A DNA stretch of 28,003 nt from CBDUZS01 sp965371785 (GCA_965371785.1 CBDUZS010000033.1:1-28003); one strand, 5' to 3'. Positions 15,712 to 23,865 are shown, counted from the stretch's first letter. A program made the numbers and translations. Notes: generated by a model from the letters alone, not told the origin.

Positions 15712-17343
15712 GTGCCTCGGCATCGAGTTGTCTTCTGCCTGTTCCTGACAGCGCTGACAATCTCGATTCATACCGGATGCGGGTCGCCTGATCACGATGC
15801 AGCCGAACATGCTGCGGGCGCAGCATCCTCCAGACTGAGCATCACCGTCGACCCGGGAGTCGAACTCCTGAACATCGTACAGCTCCTTGCAGGCACAGAG
15901 TGTTCACGTGATCCTTCAACCGCGTACAGTTCTGAAGTACTCGAGCATTTCGGCGGTTTCCGCGACCACGAAGCAGTGCGGACGGTAGCTCTGCTCAATG
16001 CGGAAGGATTCGGTTTCGATGCTCCGGTAACGGCGATGCTGCACCTGTCAGATCCACCCGAACTGGAACTGGAGGTTCCGTGGAGCAACGACCTTCTGGA
16101 GAGAGCAGGCGGTACGGAGAACCTGGACGGATTCACTTCTGCTCTCCGGAGCTTCGCATCCGACACGGATTTCAAGACGTTCTGGAACGAACACGGTGAA
16201 GCATACACGAGGATGGCAGAACTATTCTGGAGCGTAACCGGCGGCGATGACATCGAAATGCTGGAATCGTACTTCGGTATGTCACGCAGCGGTTACAGCA
16301 TACTGCCGGCACCACTCAGCTCTTTCGGATTCGGTTCACGAATCCCGTCACAGAACGGAACCTGGGATGTCTACTGCACGATCATGGTCCCGGATGAGGT
16401 ACACCCCAGCCAGATCGGGCAGCACACGGCACGACATCTCAGGCATTTCGTGTGGCACGAGTTCTCCCATTCATTCGTTAACCCCGTATGTGATGATTAC
16501 GCCGAGCGGATTATGGAGTACTCCCTTCTCTTCGAGCCGCTACGGGAGAACATGACTGCCCAGGCTTATGGCAGCTGGCAGATCTGTGTCTACGAACACC
16601 TGGTCAGAGCCGTAACCGCAAGGCTGATTGCCCTCGAGTACGGGGAAGCTGCGGGAAGTGAAGAGATACAACAGCAATTGTGCAATGGGTTCGCATACAT
16701 CGAGCCGCTCTACGAGGATCTCATATTCTTCGAGCAGAACAGGGAAACAGAAGGCAGTTTCGAGGACTATTTCCCGGCATTTCTCGAGACATTCGAGAAA
16801 GTGAGAGAAGTGGGTACGGGTGAATACACCCGGCTGACGGGAATGAACATCAACTCGGTGCTCATGCTCGACAGACCGCGCCTGTACGTACTCCCCACCG
16901 CGGAACAGGATGCTGCCGTCCAGTCATCACTGCATACCTACGTAAGGGAGATCCGGGACATGTTCATGCCCGGCTCGGAGATCATCACCGACACGGCAGC
17001 CCTTTCGAGAGATCTCTCCGGATCGGTGCTCGTCGTCTACGGAACGCTGGAGGGGAATCGGTACCTCGGTCAGATAAGCAATGAACTGCCGGTCGAGATC
17101 CGGGACGACGGGTCGATCAGGACCGGTCAGGTTCTGACCGGAAGCCGGCTCAGGTTCATCTCAGTCTTCCCGAATCCAATGTGGAATGAGTCCTGGCTTG
17201 TGATATACACCGCATGCCGTGCTGAAGATGTCATCGGAATCAACTCGGTGTATCACGGGATGACGGAATACGTTGTCGCCGATGACACGGAGCTTCTCGA
17301 GTCAGGGGTCTACGAGAAAACCACCATGGGATGGACGTTCTGA
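15712..17343 (+). CDS. DUF4932-type putative lipoprotein metalloprotease
   Basis: A 543-residue protein with a lipoprotein signal (VVFCLFLTALTISIHTGC, lipid-accepting C23). The middle holds WHEFSHSFVNP, an HExxH zinc motif (H249, E250, H253), within a region resembling DUF4932, a family of predicted secreted gluzincin-like peptidases. The C-terminal 150 residues (from about LMLDRPRLYVLP) form an alpha/beta domain of unknown role. Substrate and activity are unproven. The start is GTG at 15712, nine bases after the sulfur-carrier stop; no good ribosome site is visible, so coupling or a weak start is likely. It may be co-transcribed with the AOR operon but has no obvious functional tie. It is convergent with the DUF2089 gene (10-nt gap). 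Confidence 0.8.
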   Translation: MPRHRVVFCLFLTALTISIHTGCGSPDHDAAEHAAGAASSRLSITVDPGVELLNIVQLLAGTECSRDPSTAYSSEVLEHFGGFRDHEAVRTVALLNAEGFGFDAPVTAMLHLSDPPELELEVPWSNDLLERAGGTENLDGFTSALRSFASDTDFKTFWNEHGEAYTRMAELFWSVTGGDDIEMLESYFGMSRSGYSILPAPLSSFGFGSRIPSQNGTWDVYCTIMVPDEVHPSQIGQHTARHLRHFVWHEFSHSFVNPVCDDYAERIMEYSLLFEPLRENMTAQAYGSWQICVYEHLVRAVTARLIALEYGEAAGSEEIQQQLCNGFAYIEPLYEDLIFFEQNRETEGSFEDYFPAFLETFEKVREVGTGEYTRLTGMNINSVLMLDRPRLYVLPTAEQDAAVQSSLHTYVREIRDMFMPGSEIITDTAALSRDLSGSVLVVYGTLEGNRYLGQISNELPVEIRDDGSIRTGQVLTGSRLRFISVFPNPMWNESWLVIYTACRAEDVIGINSVYHGMTEYVVADDTELLESGVYEKTTMGWTF

Positions 17344-17353
17344 CTGCGAGTGA

Positions 17354-17719
17354 TCAGCCCTCTTCCCCGGCAAGAAGTTTCTCCGCAGTTGCCATATCGA
17401 TCTCGCCATTTCTGAGCCGCTCGAGAATGACCGCGGGATCGACAGGTGCTGATTCCTGGCCAAGCGCGACGAACATCTCTCTTATTCTCTGGCGTACGGT
17501 CGGGTAGGAGACTCCCAGGTCCCGTTGAACCTTTTTCAGGTTGCCCCGCGACCCCAGGAAGAGGTCGAAGAGCTCTCTCATTTCTCCCTCCAGCCTGCAG
17601 ACGCTGCAGAGATCGTACTCCCCGGTGATTTCCGTGCCGCAGGATGCGCACTCCAGCTTCACCACGACCATCGGTCCGTTACACGATGGACATTTCGGAG
17701 GAATGCTCAATCCCGGCAT
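17354..17719 (-). CDS. DUF2089-family zinc-ribbon/HTH protein
   Basis: A 121-residue protein with an N-terminal zinc-ribbon region (KCPSC, ECASC and LCSVC) followed by a helical segment, GNLKKVQRDLGVSYPTVRQRIREM, that reads as a helix-turn-helix. This is the DUF2089 arrangement. The last 25 residues (ILERLRNGEIDMATAEKLLAG) resemble the SHOCT-like helical hairpin at the N terminus of its upstream partner. It probably binds DNA and may control its own operon. The frame opens at 17752, but the ATG at 17719 is preceded by GGAAGGA and lies one base after the stop of the DUF4097 gene, so it is the likely start. Confidence 0.85.
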   Translation of the reverse strand: MPGLSIPPKCPSCNGPMVVVKLECASCGTEITGEYDLCSVCRLEGEMRELFDLFLGSRGNLKKVQRDLGVSYPTVRQRIREMFVALGQESAPVDPAVILERLRNGEIDMATAEKLLAGEEG

Positions 17720-17720
17720 G

Positions 17721-18650
17721 TCAGTCCTTCCCCGATATTGAGATGTTTCCACCCATCGTCTTCAGGCTGATTCGGGTTCGTTCCTCATCGTCACCCATGA
17801 GAACGCTGACCCTGGCCCTTGCATGCGAGCCGGAAGTGTTGATGTCACCGAGATCTCCGTCGGTGGAGATCTGTCCACCCATTGTTGCCGCATCTATCGC
17901 AGCAGACACCGTGTCGGGTAGAACGAGTGCTATGTTGCCGCCCATCGTGCTTGCCTTTGAGTCACCATGCCATGAATCCGTCAGGACAACCGATACGTTT
18001 CCGCCCATGGTCCGGACCGAGAAACTGTTTCCCTGCTCATCCAGGAAGATGTTCCCACCCTTTATCCTGAAGTCGATCTCGGAGGACATATTACTCGCGG
18101 CTACCTCTGCGCCCTTCAGATCGACTTGAACCCTCACGACCACCGAGGGAATCTCCAGGGCGAGGTTTCCCTTGTTCCATCGGATGCAGTAGCTCTCCCC
18201 GCCTCCTGCAATCTTCGCATTTCCTCCCGAGGATTTCAGGATGTTGCCTTCGACACCGGTGAGTTCGAGGTTCCCGGATGAGAACCCCATTCCTCCTCGG
18301 TTTCTGATCAGCAGGACGGTATTCTCAGACAATTCCACCGGCTCGCTGAAATTCTCGTATTTCCCCCTGAACGAGCTCTCGTGGATCACCTCTTCGTCGG
18401 AATCATCCTCTTCACCTACTCCGACGAATGCTTCGCAAACGGCTGTTCTTACCAGAGGACCTATCTCGGCAAGCTTGTCGCCCAGCCCATCGATGATGAT
18501 GTGTTTCTTCAGCTTTTTGTGTGGGATGTGCTCGTGATCTTTGCGTTTACGGTCACCCCTGTCCAGGGCTTCGAGGAGCTTCACCCCGTCTTCCGCGGTA
18601 ATGATGCCGTCGGCAACCATCCTGAGTATCTGCTGTTTCTCATCACCCAT
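17721..18650 (-). CDS. SHOCT-like/DUF4097 beta-helix-like protein
   Basis: A 309-residue protein. Residues 5-35 (KQQILRMVADGIITAEDGVKLLEAL) form the SHOCT-like helical pair often found at the start of bacterial DUF4097 (YvlB/LiaX-like) proteins. After a charged linker, the C-terminal 200 residues are DUF4097. Strands recur around the phrase TMGGNI/TMGGQI (four times: TMGGNVSVVL, TMGGNIALVL, TMGGQISTDG, TMGGNISISG), as in a solenoid built of short beta rungs. No signal peptide or membrane helix is seen. The family is linked to envelope-stress operons in other bacteria; the role here is unknown. ATG 18650 has AAAGGA six nt upstream and is preferred to ATG 18665. It is first in an operon with DUF2089. 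Confidence 0.85.
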   Translation of the reverse strand: MGDEKQQILRMVADGIITAEDGVKLLEALDRGDRKRKDHEHIPHKKLKKHIIIDGLGDKLAEIGPLVRTAVCEAFVGVGEEDDSDEEVIHESSFRGKYENFSEPVELSENTVLLIRNRGGMGFSSGNLELTGVEGNILKSSGGNAKIAGGGESYCIRWNKGNLALEIPSVVVRVQVDLKGAEVAASNMSSEIDFRIKGGNIFLDEQGNSFSVRTMGGNVSVVLTDSWHGDSKASTMGGNIALVLPDTVSAAIDAATMGGQISTDGDLGDINTSGSHARARVSVLMGDDEERTRISLKTMGGNISISGKD

Positions 18651-18683
18651 GGTTTGTCCTTTCATCGAGATTTGTTCTACGAA

Positions 18684-18723
18684 TATATAAATGATAGTTT
18701 ACAATATGTCAATATTGTTTACT
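18684..18723 (-). promoter_or_regulatory. sigma70-type promoter with palindromic operator for the DUF4097-DUF2089 operon
   Basis: On the minus strand a perfect -35 TTGACA (18712-18707) and a -10 TATATA (18689-18684) are separated by 17 bp, about 35 bases before the ATG at 18650. The -35 sits in the centre of an inverted repeat: AGTTTACAATAT (18696-18707), spacer GTCA, ATATTGTTTACT (18712-18723). Ten of twelve arm positions match and the inner ACAATAT/ATATTGT is perfect. A repressor bound there would block RNA polymerase. Confidence 0.75.
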
Positions 18724-18822
18724 ATTATTCCGATCGAGTGGCTATTATTTTTGCGGTATTGGTATTATATTGCAGAAGTGCCTGTGTGTTCTTCGATCTC
18801 CCGGCTCCGGGAATACCGGCTC

Positions 18823-19152
18823 CTAGTGAAGCCTTTCCCTCCAGGGATGTCCATCTTCCCATCCAGCCTGGTACTCGTACTCGACGAAGAAGATTTTCAG
18901 GTCAGCCTGGTACTCGTATTCAACGTAGTAGACGGGTACATCAGCCTGGTATTCGTACTCGACGAAGAACCAGAGCGCATCACTGTCATCCGCCTGGTAC
19001 TCGTAGTCGACTACGTACACGCAGATGTCGGCCTGGTACTCGTAGTCGACCACGTACACGGAGATGTCTGCCTGGTACTCGTACTCCGTTACGAAGATGT
19101 CTCCGGCAGCCACCGGTATGGTCAGAAATAGCAGCAAACAGAAAATTCTCAT
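18823..19152 (-). CDS. secreted DUF6150-like tandem-repeat protein
   Basis: A 109-residue protein with a signal peptide (MRIFCLLLFLTIPVAAG). Six tandem units follow, mostly 13 residues long, each ending in EYEYQAD or DYEYQAD with a preceding VYVV, FFV or YYV. One unit carries three extra residues (DSDALWFFVEYEYQAD). The tail is WEDGHPWRERLH. This layout resembles the DUF6150 repeat family; its function is unknown. The ATG at 19152 follows GGGAGGT at 6-nt spacing; a TTG directly before it is not needed. The protein is very rich in Tyr, Glu and Asp, so acidic and possibly metal- or surface-binding. Confidence 0.82.
   Translation of the reverse strand: MRIFCLLLFLTIPVAAGDIFVTEYEYQADISVYVVDYEYQADICVYVVDYEYQADDSDALWFFVEYEYQADVPVYYVEYEYQADLKIFFVEYEYQAGWEDGHPWRERLH
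18864..19106. repeat. six tandem 39-bp coding repeats (one 48 bp)
   Basis: On the plus strand the conserved core CCTGGTACTCGTA recurs in units starting at 18864, 18903, 18942, 18990, 19029 and 19068. Spacing is 39 bp except for one 48-bp unit. They encode the 13-residue repeats of the DUF6150-like protein. The high nucleotide identity of the core suggests recent expansion or gene conversion. Confidence 0.9.
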
Positions 19153-19259
19153 CAAATACCTCCCGTGGACTATATATACGATATACCGTAGATGTTCCCC
19201 CAGTCAGTGTTCCGGTCCCGCGATGATCATCGAATTCTCTCTAGCGGGGAGTTGTTAAC

Positions 19260-19883
19260 ATGTCATTGTGCAGATGTGAATGGTCTGAAGGCAACGATCT
19301 GATGATGCTCTATCATGATGAAGAATGGGGTGTACCCCTGACGGATGACAGGAAGCTGTTCGAGTTCATCGTTCTGGAGGGAGCACAGGCAGGGCTGAGC
19401 TGGCTGACCGTGCTCAGGAAGCGTGAGAATTACAGACTGGCGTTCGACGATTTCAATCCGGAGAAAGTGGCCATGTACGATGAGGAGAAGATATCAGGGC
19501 TGCTCTCAGACCCCGGCATCATCCGCAACAGGCTCAAGGTCCGGGCTGCCGTGTCGAACGCGGCAGCATTTCTGAGAATATCCGAAGAATTCGGGAGTTT
19601 CTCGAATTACATGTGGCAGTTCGTAGATGGAAAACCGATCAGGAATCACTGGACTTCGATGTCCGAGATACCTGCCGTTTCGGAAACCTCTGACTCGATG
19701 AGCCGCGAGCTGAAGAAGAGGGGTTTCAAGTTCGCAGGGTCGACCATCTGTTACTCACATATGCAGGCTGTAGGCATGGTCAACGATCATGTCATTAGCT
19801 GTTTTCGTTACGACGAGATAGACGGAATGGCACGATCTTTCAATCACGAGGATCCTCCGAAAGTCAGGTTCCGCAACGGGTAA
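19260..19883 (+). CDS. tag: DNA-3-methyladenine glycosylase I
   Basis: A 207-residue helix-hairpin-helix base-excision enzyme that removes 3-methyladenine from alkylated DNA. The zinc ligands are recognisable as C6 (RCEW), H19 (YHDEEWG), H177 and C181 (VNDHVISCFRY). E40 in FIVLEGAQAGLSW is the catalytic glutamate position, and WLTVLRKRENYRLAFDDFN follows as in E. coli Tag. The length matches the family. The ATG is preceded by GGGGAG at 8-nt spacing. The 3' end overlaps the convergent mogA gene by 20 nt. Confidence 0.95.
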   Translation: MSLCRCEWSEGNDLMMLYHDEEWGVPLTDDRKLFEFIVLEGAQAGLSWLTVLRKRENYRLAFDDFNPEKVAMYDEEKISGLLSDPGIIRNRLKVRAAVSNAAAFLRISEEFGSFSNYMWQFVDGKPIRNHWTSMSEIPAVSETSDSMSRELKKRGFKFAGSTICYSHMQAVGMVNDHVISCFRYDEIDGMARSFNHEDPPKVRFRNG

Positions 19884-20373
19884 CGTTGCCCGATAGAACC
19901 TCGAGGGCATGATCCAGGATGGGAAGCAGGAACCCGATGCACTCCCTCACTGCCTTCGAGCTTCCAGGCAGATTGATGATGAGTGTTTTTTTACAGATAC
20001 CTGCGCTTCCTCGTGACAGCCATGCAGCAGGCACTTCTTCAGCCGATCTGGACCTGAGCATTTCGGGAATTCCCGGCACATCCCTGTCGCAAACGGATTT
20101 CGTTGCCTCGGGTGTAACATCCCGGGGTGAGAAACCCGTTCCGCCCGTGGTGAGTATCAGGTCAATCGTTCCCTCTTCAGACCAATCGGTCAAAGTCCGT
20201 GAAATAAGGAAGGCTTCGTCGGGAACGACGGAATAACCCGAGCCCGTGTAACCTGCCTTTTCCAGGAGCTCTATTATCAGGGGTCCGCTCAGATCCTCCC
20301 GCTCACCTCTGCTCGTCGAATCGCTTACCGTGAGCACCCCGAATCGGAGACGCTCCCTGATCATTTCTTCCAT
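19864..20373 (-). CDS. mogA: MogA/MoaB-family molybdopterin adenylyltransferase
   Basis: A 169-residue protein that adenylates molybdopterin before metal insertion by MoeA. It has the family motifs FGVLTVSDSTSRGEREDLSGP, LILTTGGTGFSPRDVTPEAT and LIINLPGSSKAVRECI. Some anaerobes use the MoaB form for tungsten. It is last in the cofactor operon and overlaps moaC by 13 nt from the ATG at 20373; a second ATG at 20364 overlaps the moaC stop as ATGA and is an alternative start. The 3' end overlaps tag on the other strand by 20 nt. Confidence 0.93.
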   Translation of the reverse strand: MEEMIRERLRFGVLTVSDSTSRGEREDLSGPLIIELLEKAGYTGSGYSVVPDEAFLISRTLTDWSEEGTIDLILTTGGTGFSPRDVTPEATKSVCDRDVPGIPEMLRSRSAEEVPAAWLSRGSAGICKKTLIINLPGSSKAVRECIGFLLPILDHALEVLSGNVTRCGT

Positions 20374-20846
20374 GTGTACTCACCGGACTTCCCGCCATCC
20401 TTGGAGAGCAGGCGGATTTCGCCTATCTCCATTTTTCTGTCGAGTGCTTTTGTCATGTCGTAGACCGTCAGCAGAGACATGCTGACTCCCGTGAGAGCTT
20501 CCATCTCGTATCCGGTCTTCCCGGTTCCGCAAACCCTGCACATCGATGTGATCCTGTTCCCTTCGATAAGGAAGGAGATGTCGACACATCCGATCGGAAC
20601 CGGATGGCACAGAGGAATGAACTCGGACGTACGCTTTGCGGCCTGGATCCCCGCGATAACGGCCGTGTTGAAAACATCTCCCTTCGTGCCGGAGCCCTGT
20701 TCACGAAGTGCGTTCATAACCTTGTCTCCGACCGTGATGACTCCCGATGCCAGGGCGGAGCGTTTCGTGGGCTCCTTCTCCGACACATCGATCATCGAGG
20801 GCCTGCCATCGCGGTCCAGATGTGTTAGCCCATTGCTATCCATCAT
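20361..20846 (-). CDS. moaC: cyclic pyranopterin monophosphate synthase
   Basis: About 161 residues; with MoaA it converts GTP to cyclic pyranopterin monophosphate, the first step of Mo/W cofactor synthesis. Signature segments are PLCHPVPIGCVDISF and GTGKTGYEMEALTGVSMSLLTVYDMTKALD, with the MIDVSEKEPTKR segment near the N terminus. The frame opens at 20876 inside moaA, but ATG 20846 (or 20843), one base after the moaA stop, fits the family start. It is translationally coupled to both neighbours. Confidence 0.94.
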   Translation of the reverse strand: MMDSNGLTHLDRDGRPSMIDVSEKEPTKRSALASGVITVGDKVMNALREQGSGTKGDVFNTAVIAGIQAAKRTSEFIPLCHPVPIGCVDISFLIEGNRITSMCRVCGTGKTGYEMEALTGVSMSLLTVYDMTKALDRKMEIGEIRLLSKDGGKSGEYTWKK

Positions 20847-20847
20847 G

Positions 20848-21798
20848 TCATCCACCCAGCTTCCACATGTCCACACGCCCGCATCCTCCGTGGGCTGCGG
20901 GTTTCTCTTCGATTGCCTGCCTGATCGCCATAACTATTCCGGCTTCGTCCTCTTCTCCTCGAAGCAGCTCTTTCAAATCCACTCGGTGATCACCGGAAAG
21001 GCATGTCACCAGCTCCCCGCATGCCGTGAGCCTGAGCCTCCTGCACCTGCCGCACATGTCGTGGGAGAATGGAGCGATTATTCCGAAGGGGATACCGCTT
21101 TCTTCCATCCTGAAGAGCCTGTCAGTCGACGAGTCTCCCGTTTCCACCTCCTCGATCCTGCCGGCTGGAGACAGCTTCTCCAGGATTTCGTCTGCCGAAA
21201 CGAACTCGTTCCCATGCAGCCTGGTCGGCATGTGCTCGATGAACCTCACCTGAACGTCAACGTTACGGCTCCATTCGAGAAAATCGACGAGTTCGTCATC
21301 ATTCATGCCTTTGACCACAACGCAATTCACTTTCACCGGCGTCAATCCCGAGTCCACTGCGGACCGGATGCCCTCCTCGATCATCCCGAGGCTGATGTCC
21401 CTTCGCGTGATTCTCCGTAACCGTTCATCCCTGAGGCTGTCCAGGCTCACGTTCACGCGGTGCAGCCCCGCCCGCGCCAGCCCCGAAGCGAATTCCGGGA
21501 GCAGGAGTCCATTCGTAGTCATGACGAGTTCATCAAGGGAGAGGGCTGACAGGCTTGTCACGGCGGCAACTACACCCTGTCTGACAAGCGGCTCGCCTCC
21601 AGTTATGCGGATCTTCGTGATACCTGCATGCTCGACCATGAGCCAGGCCAGATGGAACATTTCCTCGAGCGAGAGGACATCATCGTGGTGAACAAGTGGA
21701 ACACCTTCTTCTGGCATGCAGTAAAGACACCTGAGGTTACACCTCTCGGTCAGCGAAATTCTGAGGTAATCGATATCCCTGCCGAGACCGTCTATCAT
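20848..21798 (-). CDS. moaA: GTP 3',8-cyclase (radical SAM)
   Basis: A 316-residue radical SAM enzyme. The N-terminal cluster is C20, C24, C27 (CNLRCLYC) with GGEP at 67-70. The C-terminal GTP-binding cluster is C249, C252 and C266 (MCGRCRRLRLTACGELVTC). The protein ends in LGG, the GlyGly tail required in MoaA. It converts GTP to 3',8-cyclo-7,8-dihydro-GTP for MoaC. Its ATG overlaps the moeA stop (ATGA) and its stop is one base from moaC. Confidence 0.96.
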   Translation of the reverse strand: MIDGLGRDIDYLRISLTERCNLRCLYCMPEEGVPLVHHDDVLSLEEMFHLAWLMVEHAGITKIRITGGEPLVRQGVVAAVTSLSALSLDELVMTTNGLLLPEFASGLARAGLHRVNVSLDSLRDERLRRITRRDISLGMIEEGIRSAVDSGLTPVKVNCVVVKGMNDDELVDFLEWSRNVDVQVRFIEHMPTRLHGNEFVSADEILEKLSPAGRIEEVETGDSSTDRLFRMEESGIPFGIIAPFSHDMCGRCRRLRLTACGELVTCLSGDHRVDLKELLRGEEDEAGIVMAIRQAIEEKPAAHGGCGRVDMWKLGG

Positions 21799-23009
21799 TC
21801 GAATGCCAGCTCCCCGCCAAAGGAAGACAACAGGTGGAAGGGAAGAGATTCTCCCCGCGACAGGGATGTTAGTCCGGCATCGGAGATTGCAAGAGCATTC
21901 ACGTCCCTCGTGCTCATCAGATCCCCTGAGCCCGAAGTCGCCGGTTTTTTCAGTATCCAGCCGCTCCCGGAGACCGAAGCATGCACTCTCAGGAAATTGG
22001 TCCTTCCCCTTTTCTGGCGGTGGGGGTCAAGAAGCTCTCCGGTAAATTCCCGCTTGCGGTAACTCCTGAAACCTGCAATCCTGCGAAGGCAGGGAATCAC
22101 GTATTCTTCGATGCAGATCAAGACGGACACGGGATTACCGGGCAGTCCGAATACAGGTTTCCCATCGCTCGAGATACCGAACGTCAGAGGTTTCCCCGGT
22201 TTCTGGGCAACGGATCTGAACTTGATATCGATTCCGAGGTCCTCCATTACACCGGGTACGAAATCATGCGTTCCCATGGAGACCCCTCCCGCAACGAGGA
22301 GCAGATCTGCCGCTCCCAGAGCCTGCCCCATCGAATCGGCAAGCAGTACAGGTTCGTCTGCGGTGTGCAGGGAGAGAGGAACCCTGAATCCTGCTCCCCT
22401 TACAAGACTCTGCATCAGGATCAGATTCGCGTTTCTCACCTGGCCGGGCCTGGGGCTCGATGCCGGAGGAATGACTTCGGAGCCTGTGGTCATGACGGCT
22501 ACGCCCGGTTTACGATAAACTGGGAGGGTGTCAAAACCTGCCATGGCTGCGATACCCAGATGATGAGGTTCCAGGTGAGTGCCCTCTGGTAAAACAATGT
22601 CACCTTTCCGGATGTCCTCCCCCTGCCTGCAGATGTTTCCGCCGGGTCCGGGATCCGAGGAGAACAGGACATGTTCTCCATCGACTGTTGCCGCCTCTAC
22701 GATCACCACCCTGTCGGCCCCCCCGGGTACGGGTGCGCCGGTCATGATGGGAGCGGCCTGACCTTCTTCTACCACCCGAGTCTTCCCGTCGCCTGCGAGA
22801 ATCGGGGGAAGGAGATTGAACCGCGGTCCAGCGCCGAGGATAGCGTAACCATCCATCGCCGAACGGTCGAACGGGGGCATATCGATATCCGATTCAACGC
22901 CCTCTGCGAGAACCATTCCGCAACATGATCCAGCGGGAAGCAACTCTGGCGGGAATCTCTCTACGGTATCGAAGATCGCTCTTCTCGCTTCCGAACTCGA
23001 TAGCATCAT
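21795..23009 (-). CDS. moeA: molybdopterin molybdenumtransferase (metal insertion)
   Basis: A 404-residue protein that inserts molybdate or tungstate into adenylated molybdopterin. Family landmarks are MPPFDRSAMDGYAI (43-56), IMTGAPVPGGADRVV, RQGEDIRKGD, VMTTGSEVIPP and AGGVSMGTHDFVP, then KPGKPLTFG and GLPGNPVSV. The last 70 residues are the beta-barrel domain IV. Only one moeA copy is present in the window, so metal preference cannot be told. The start overlaps the MobB-ModE gene by 4 nt (ATGA), with GGAG just upstream for the second ATG. Confidence 0.95.
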   Translation of the reverse strand: MMLSSSEARRAIFDTVERFPPELLPAGSCCGMVLAEGVESDIDMPPFDRSAMDGYAILGAGPRFNLLPPILAGDGKTRVVEEGQAAPIMTGAPVPGGADRVVIVEAATVDGEHVLFSSDPGPGGNICRQGEDIRKGDIVLPEGTHLEPHHLGIAAMAGFDTLPVYRKPGVAVMTTGSEVIPPASSPRPGQVRNANLILMQSLVRGAGFRVPLSLHTADEPVLLADSMGQALGAADLLLVAGGVSMGTHDFVPGVMEDLGIDIKFRSVAQKPGKPLTFGISSDGKPVFGLPGNPVSVLICIEEYVIPCLRRIAGFRSYRKREFTGELLDPHRQKRGRTNFLRVHASVSGSGWILKKPATSGSGDLMSTRDVNALAISDAGLTSLSRGESLPFHLLSSFGGELAFE

Positions 23010-23806
23010 ACCTCCAGCGAATCGATTACACTCGACAGAGCGGATTCAGCCCTTTCCCATGAGGCCAGCAGATTTCTGCCAAGGACTGTGAGAGAGCTGC
23101 CGCCGCCTTCGACCCCACCCCTTTTGCTGTGGAGAAGCCTTGCCCCGAGCTTCTCTTCCGCTTCGTTGATAAGAACCCAGGCACGTTTGTACGGAATTCC
23201 GGTCACGCCTGCGGCGCTGAGAATCGAACCCGTATCCAGAATTGCAGCAAGCAACCGGCAGATGCCTTCTCCAAGGATGGGTGTCTCACCGAGGTTGATC
23301 CAGCACTTCATGTTCACTCCGAAGGAATTCCTATTGCCCGTCCAGAGAATCGCTTCACACAAGCCTGCTATCCGATCGAGCTGTTCTTCCCCGGGGACTC
23401 CCGTAACGTTGATATCGGCCAGCTTCCGCAGGTCTGAATGCAGGGGCTCAGCAAGATTGCCGTCGATGTAGATCAGAAGATCCGGATCGAGAGCCGGCAC
23501 GGCGCTCCCGCCCTCGAGCACGATAACATCGGAACCGGAAACAAGCGGTTCCATTGCCGCGGCAAGAGCATTTCCATCAGGGAAGTCAATAATCGCTGCT
23601 TCGAGGGCGCCTGCTTCGATGAACCGGTACGTGTCGCAGCCCTTTCTTCCCGCTCCTCTCCTGATCCTGACACGTTCGCAGTCGATCGGTCTCAGCTTGA
23701 AGGCCGAGACTCCGAATCCAGCACGGGTAAACCCACTTATTAATGCACAGGCAACAAGTGTCTTACCGAGCTTCTTCCCGGCTGCGGTTACGGCAACTGT
23801 TTTCAG
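23006..23806 (-). CDS. MobB-like P-loop NTPase fused to ModE-type winged-helix DNA-binding domain
   Basis: A 266-residue fusion. Residues 1-165 are a P-loop NTPase: VAVTAAGKKLGKT (4-16) as a variant Walker A, GCDTYRFIEAGA (56-67) resembling the MobB motif around DT(W/Y)R..EAGA, and DVIVLEGGSAVP (93-104). Residues 168-260 are a ModE-type winged helix: WINLGETPILGEGICRLLAA, then GSILSAAGVTGIPYKRAWVL and KRGGVEGGGSSLT. There is no Mop molybdate-binding domain. An ATG-only start (23554) would lose the P-loop. The frame is open upstream to a TAG, and CTG at 23806 is preceded by AGAGGTG at five-nt spacing. The gene heads the cofactor operon, overlapping moeA by 4 nt. It is likely a metal- or cofactor-responsive regulator that may also act in cofactor handling. 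Confidence 0.82.
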   Translation of the reverse strand: MKTVAVTAAGKKLGKTLVACALISGFTRAGFGVSAFKLRPIDCERVRIRRGAGRKGCDTYRFIEAGALEAAIIDFPDGNALAAAMEPLVSGSDVIVLEGGSAVPALDPDLLIYIDGNLAEPLHSDLRKLADINVTGVPGEEQLDRIAGLCEAILWTGNRNSFGVNMKCWINLGETPILGEGICRLLAAILDTGSILSAAGVTGIPYKRAWVLINEAEEKLGARLLHSKRGGVEGGGSSLTVLGRNLLASWERAESALSSVIDSLEV

Positions 23807-23811
23807 GGCTT

Positions 23812-23818
23812 CACCTCT
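23812..23818 (-). promoter_or_regulatory. ribosome binding site fixing the CTG start
   Basis: AGAGGTG on the minus strand lies five nt before CTG 23806. The only in-frame codons between it and the upstream TAG that could start are an ATT without a ribosome site, so this element supports CTG as the true start of the MobB-ModE fusion. Confidence 0.6.
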
Positions 23819-23865
23819 TTCGGGGGCACGATTGTGAATCTATCCGGGAACTTCTCCGTTGTCCA

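Noticed and set aside
18786..18820. GC-rich inverted and direct repeats (GGAGCCGG twice, CCCGGAGCCGGG) after the DUF6150-like gene
   Set aside because: It can form a short hairpin, but there is no T run and the loop would be very small, so I do not call a terminator.
18381..19226. 281-residue plus-strand ORF over the DUF4097 and DUF6150 genes
   Set aside because: Its Arg/Thr/Pro repeats are the out-of-frame reading of the 39-bp coding repeats; the minus-strand reading has a signal peptide, a ribosome site and a family-like pattern.
20479..21420. 313-residue plus-strand ORF opposite moaC/moaA
   Set aside because: Antisense to two unmistakable genes in an overlapping operon; shadow only.
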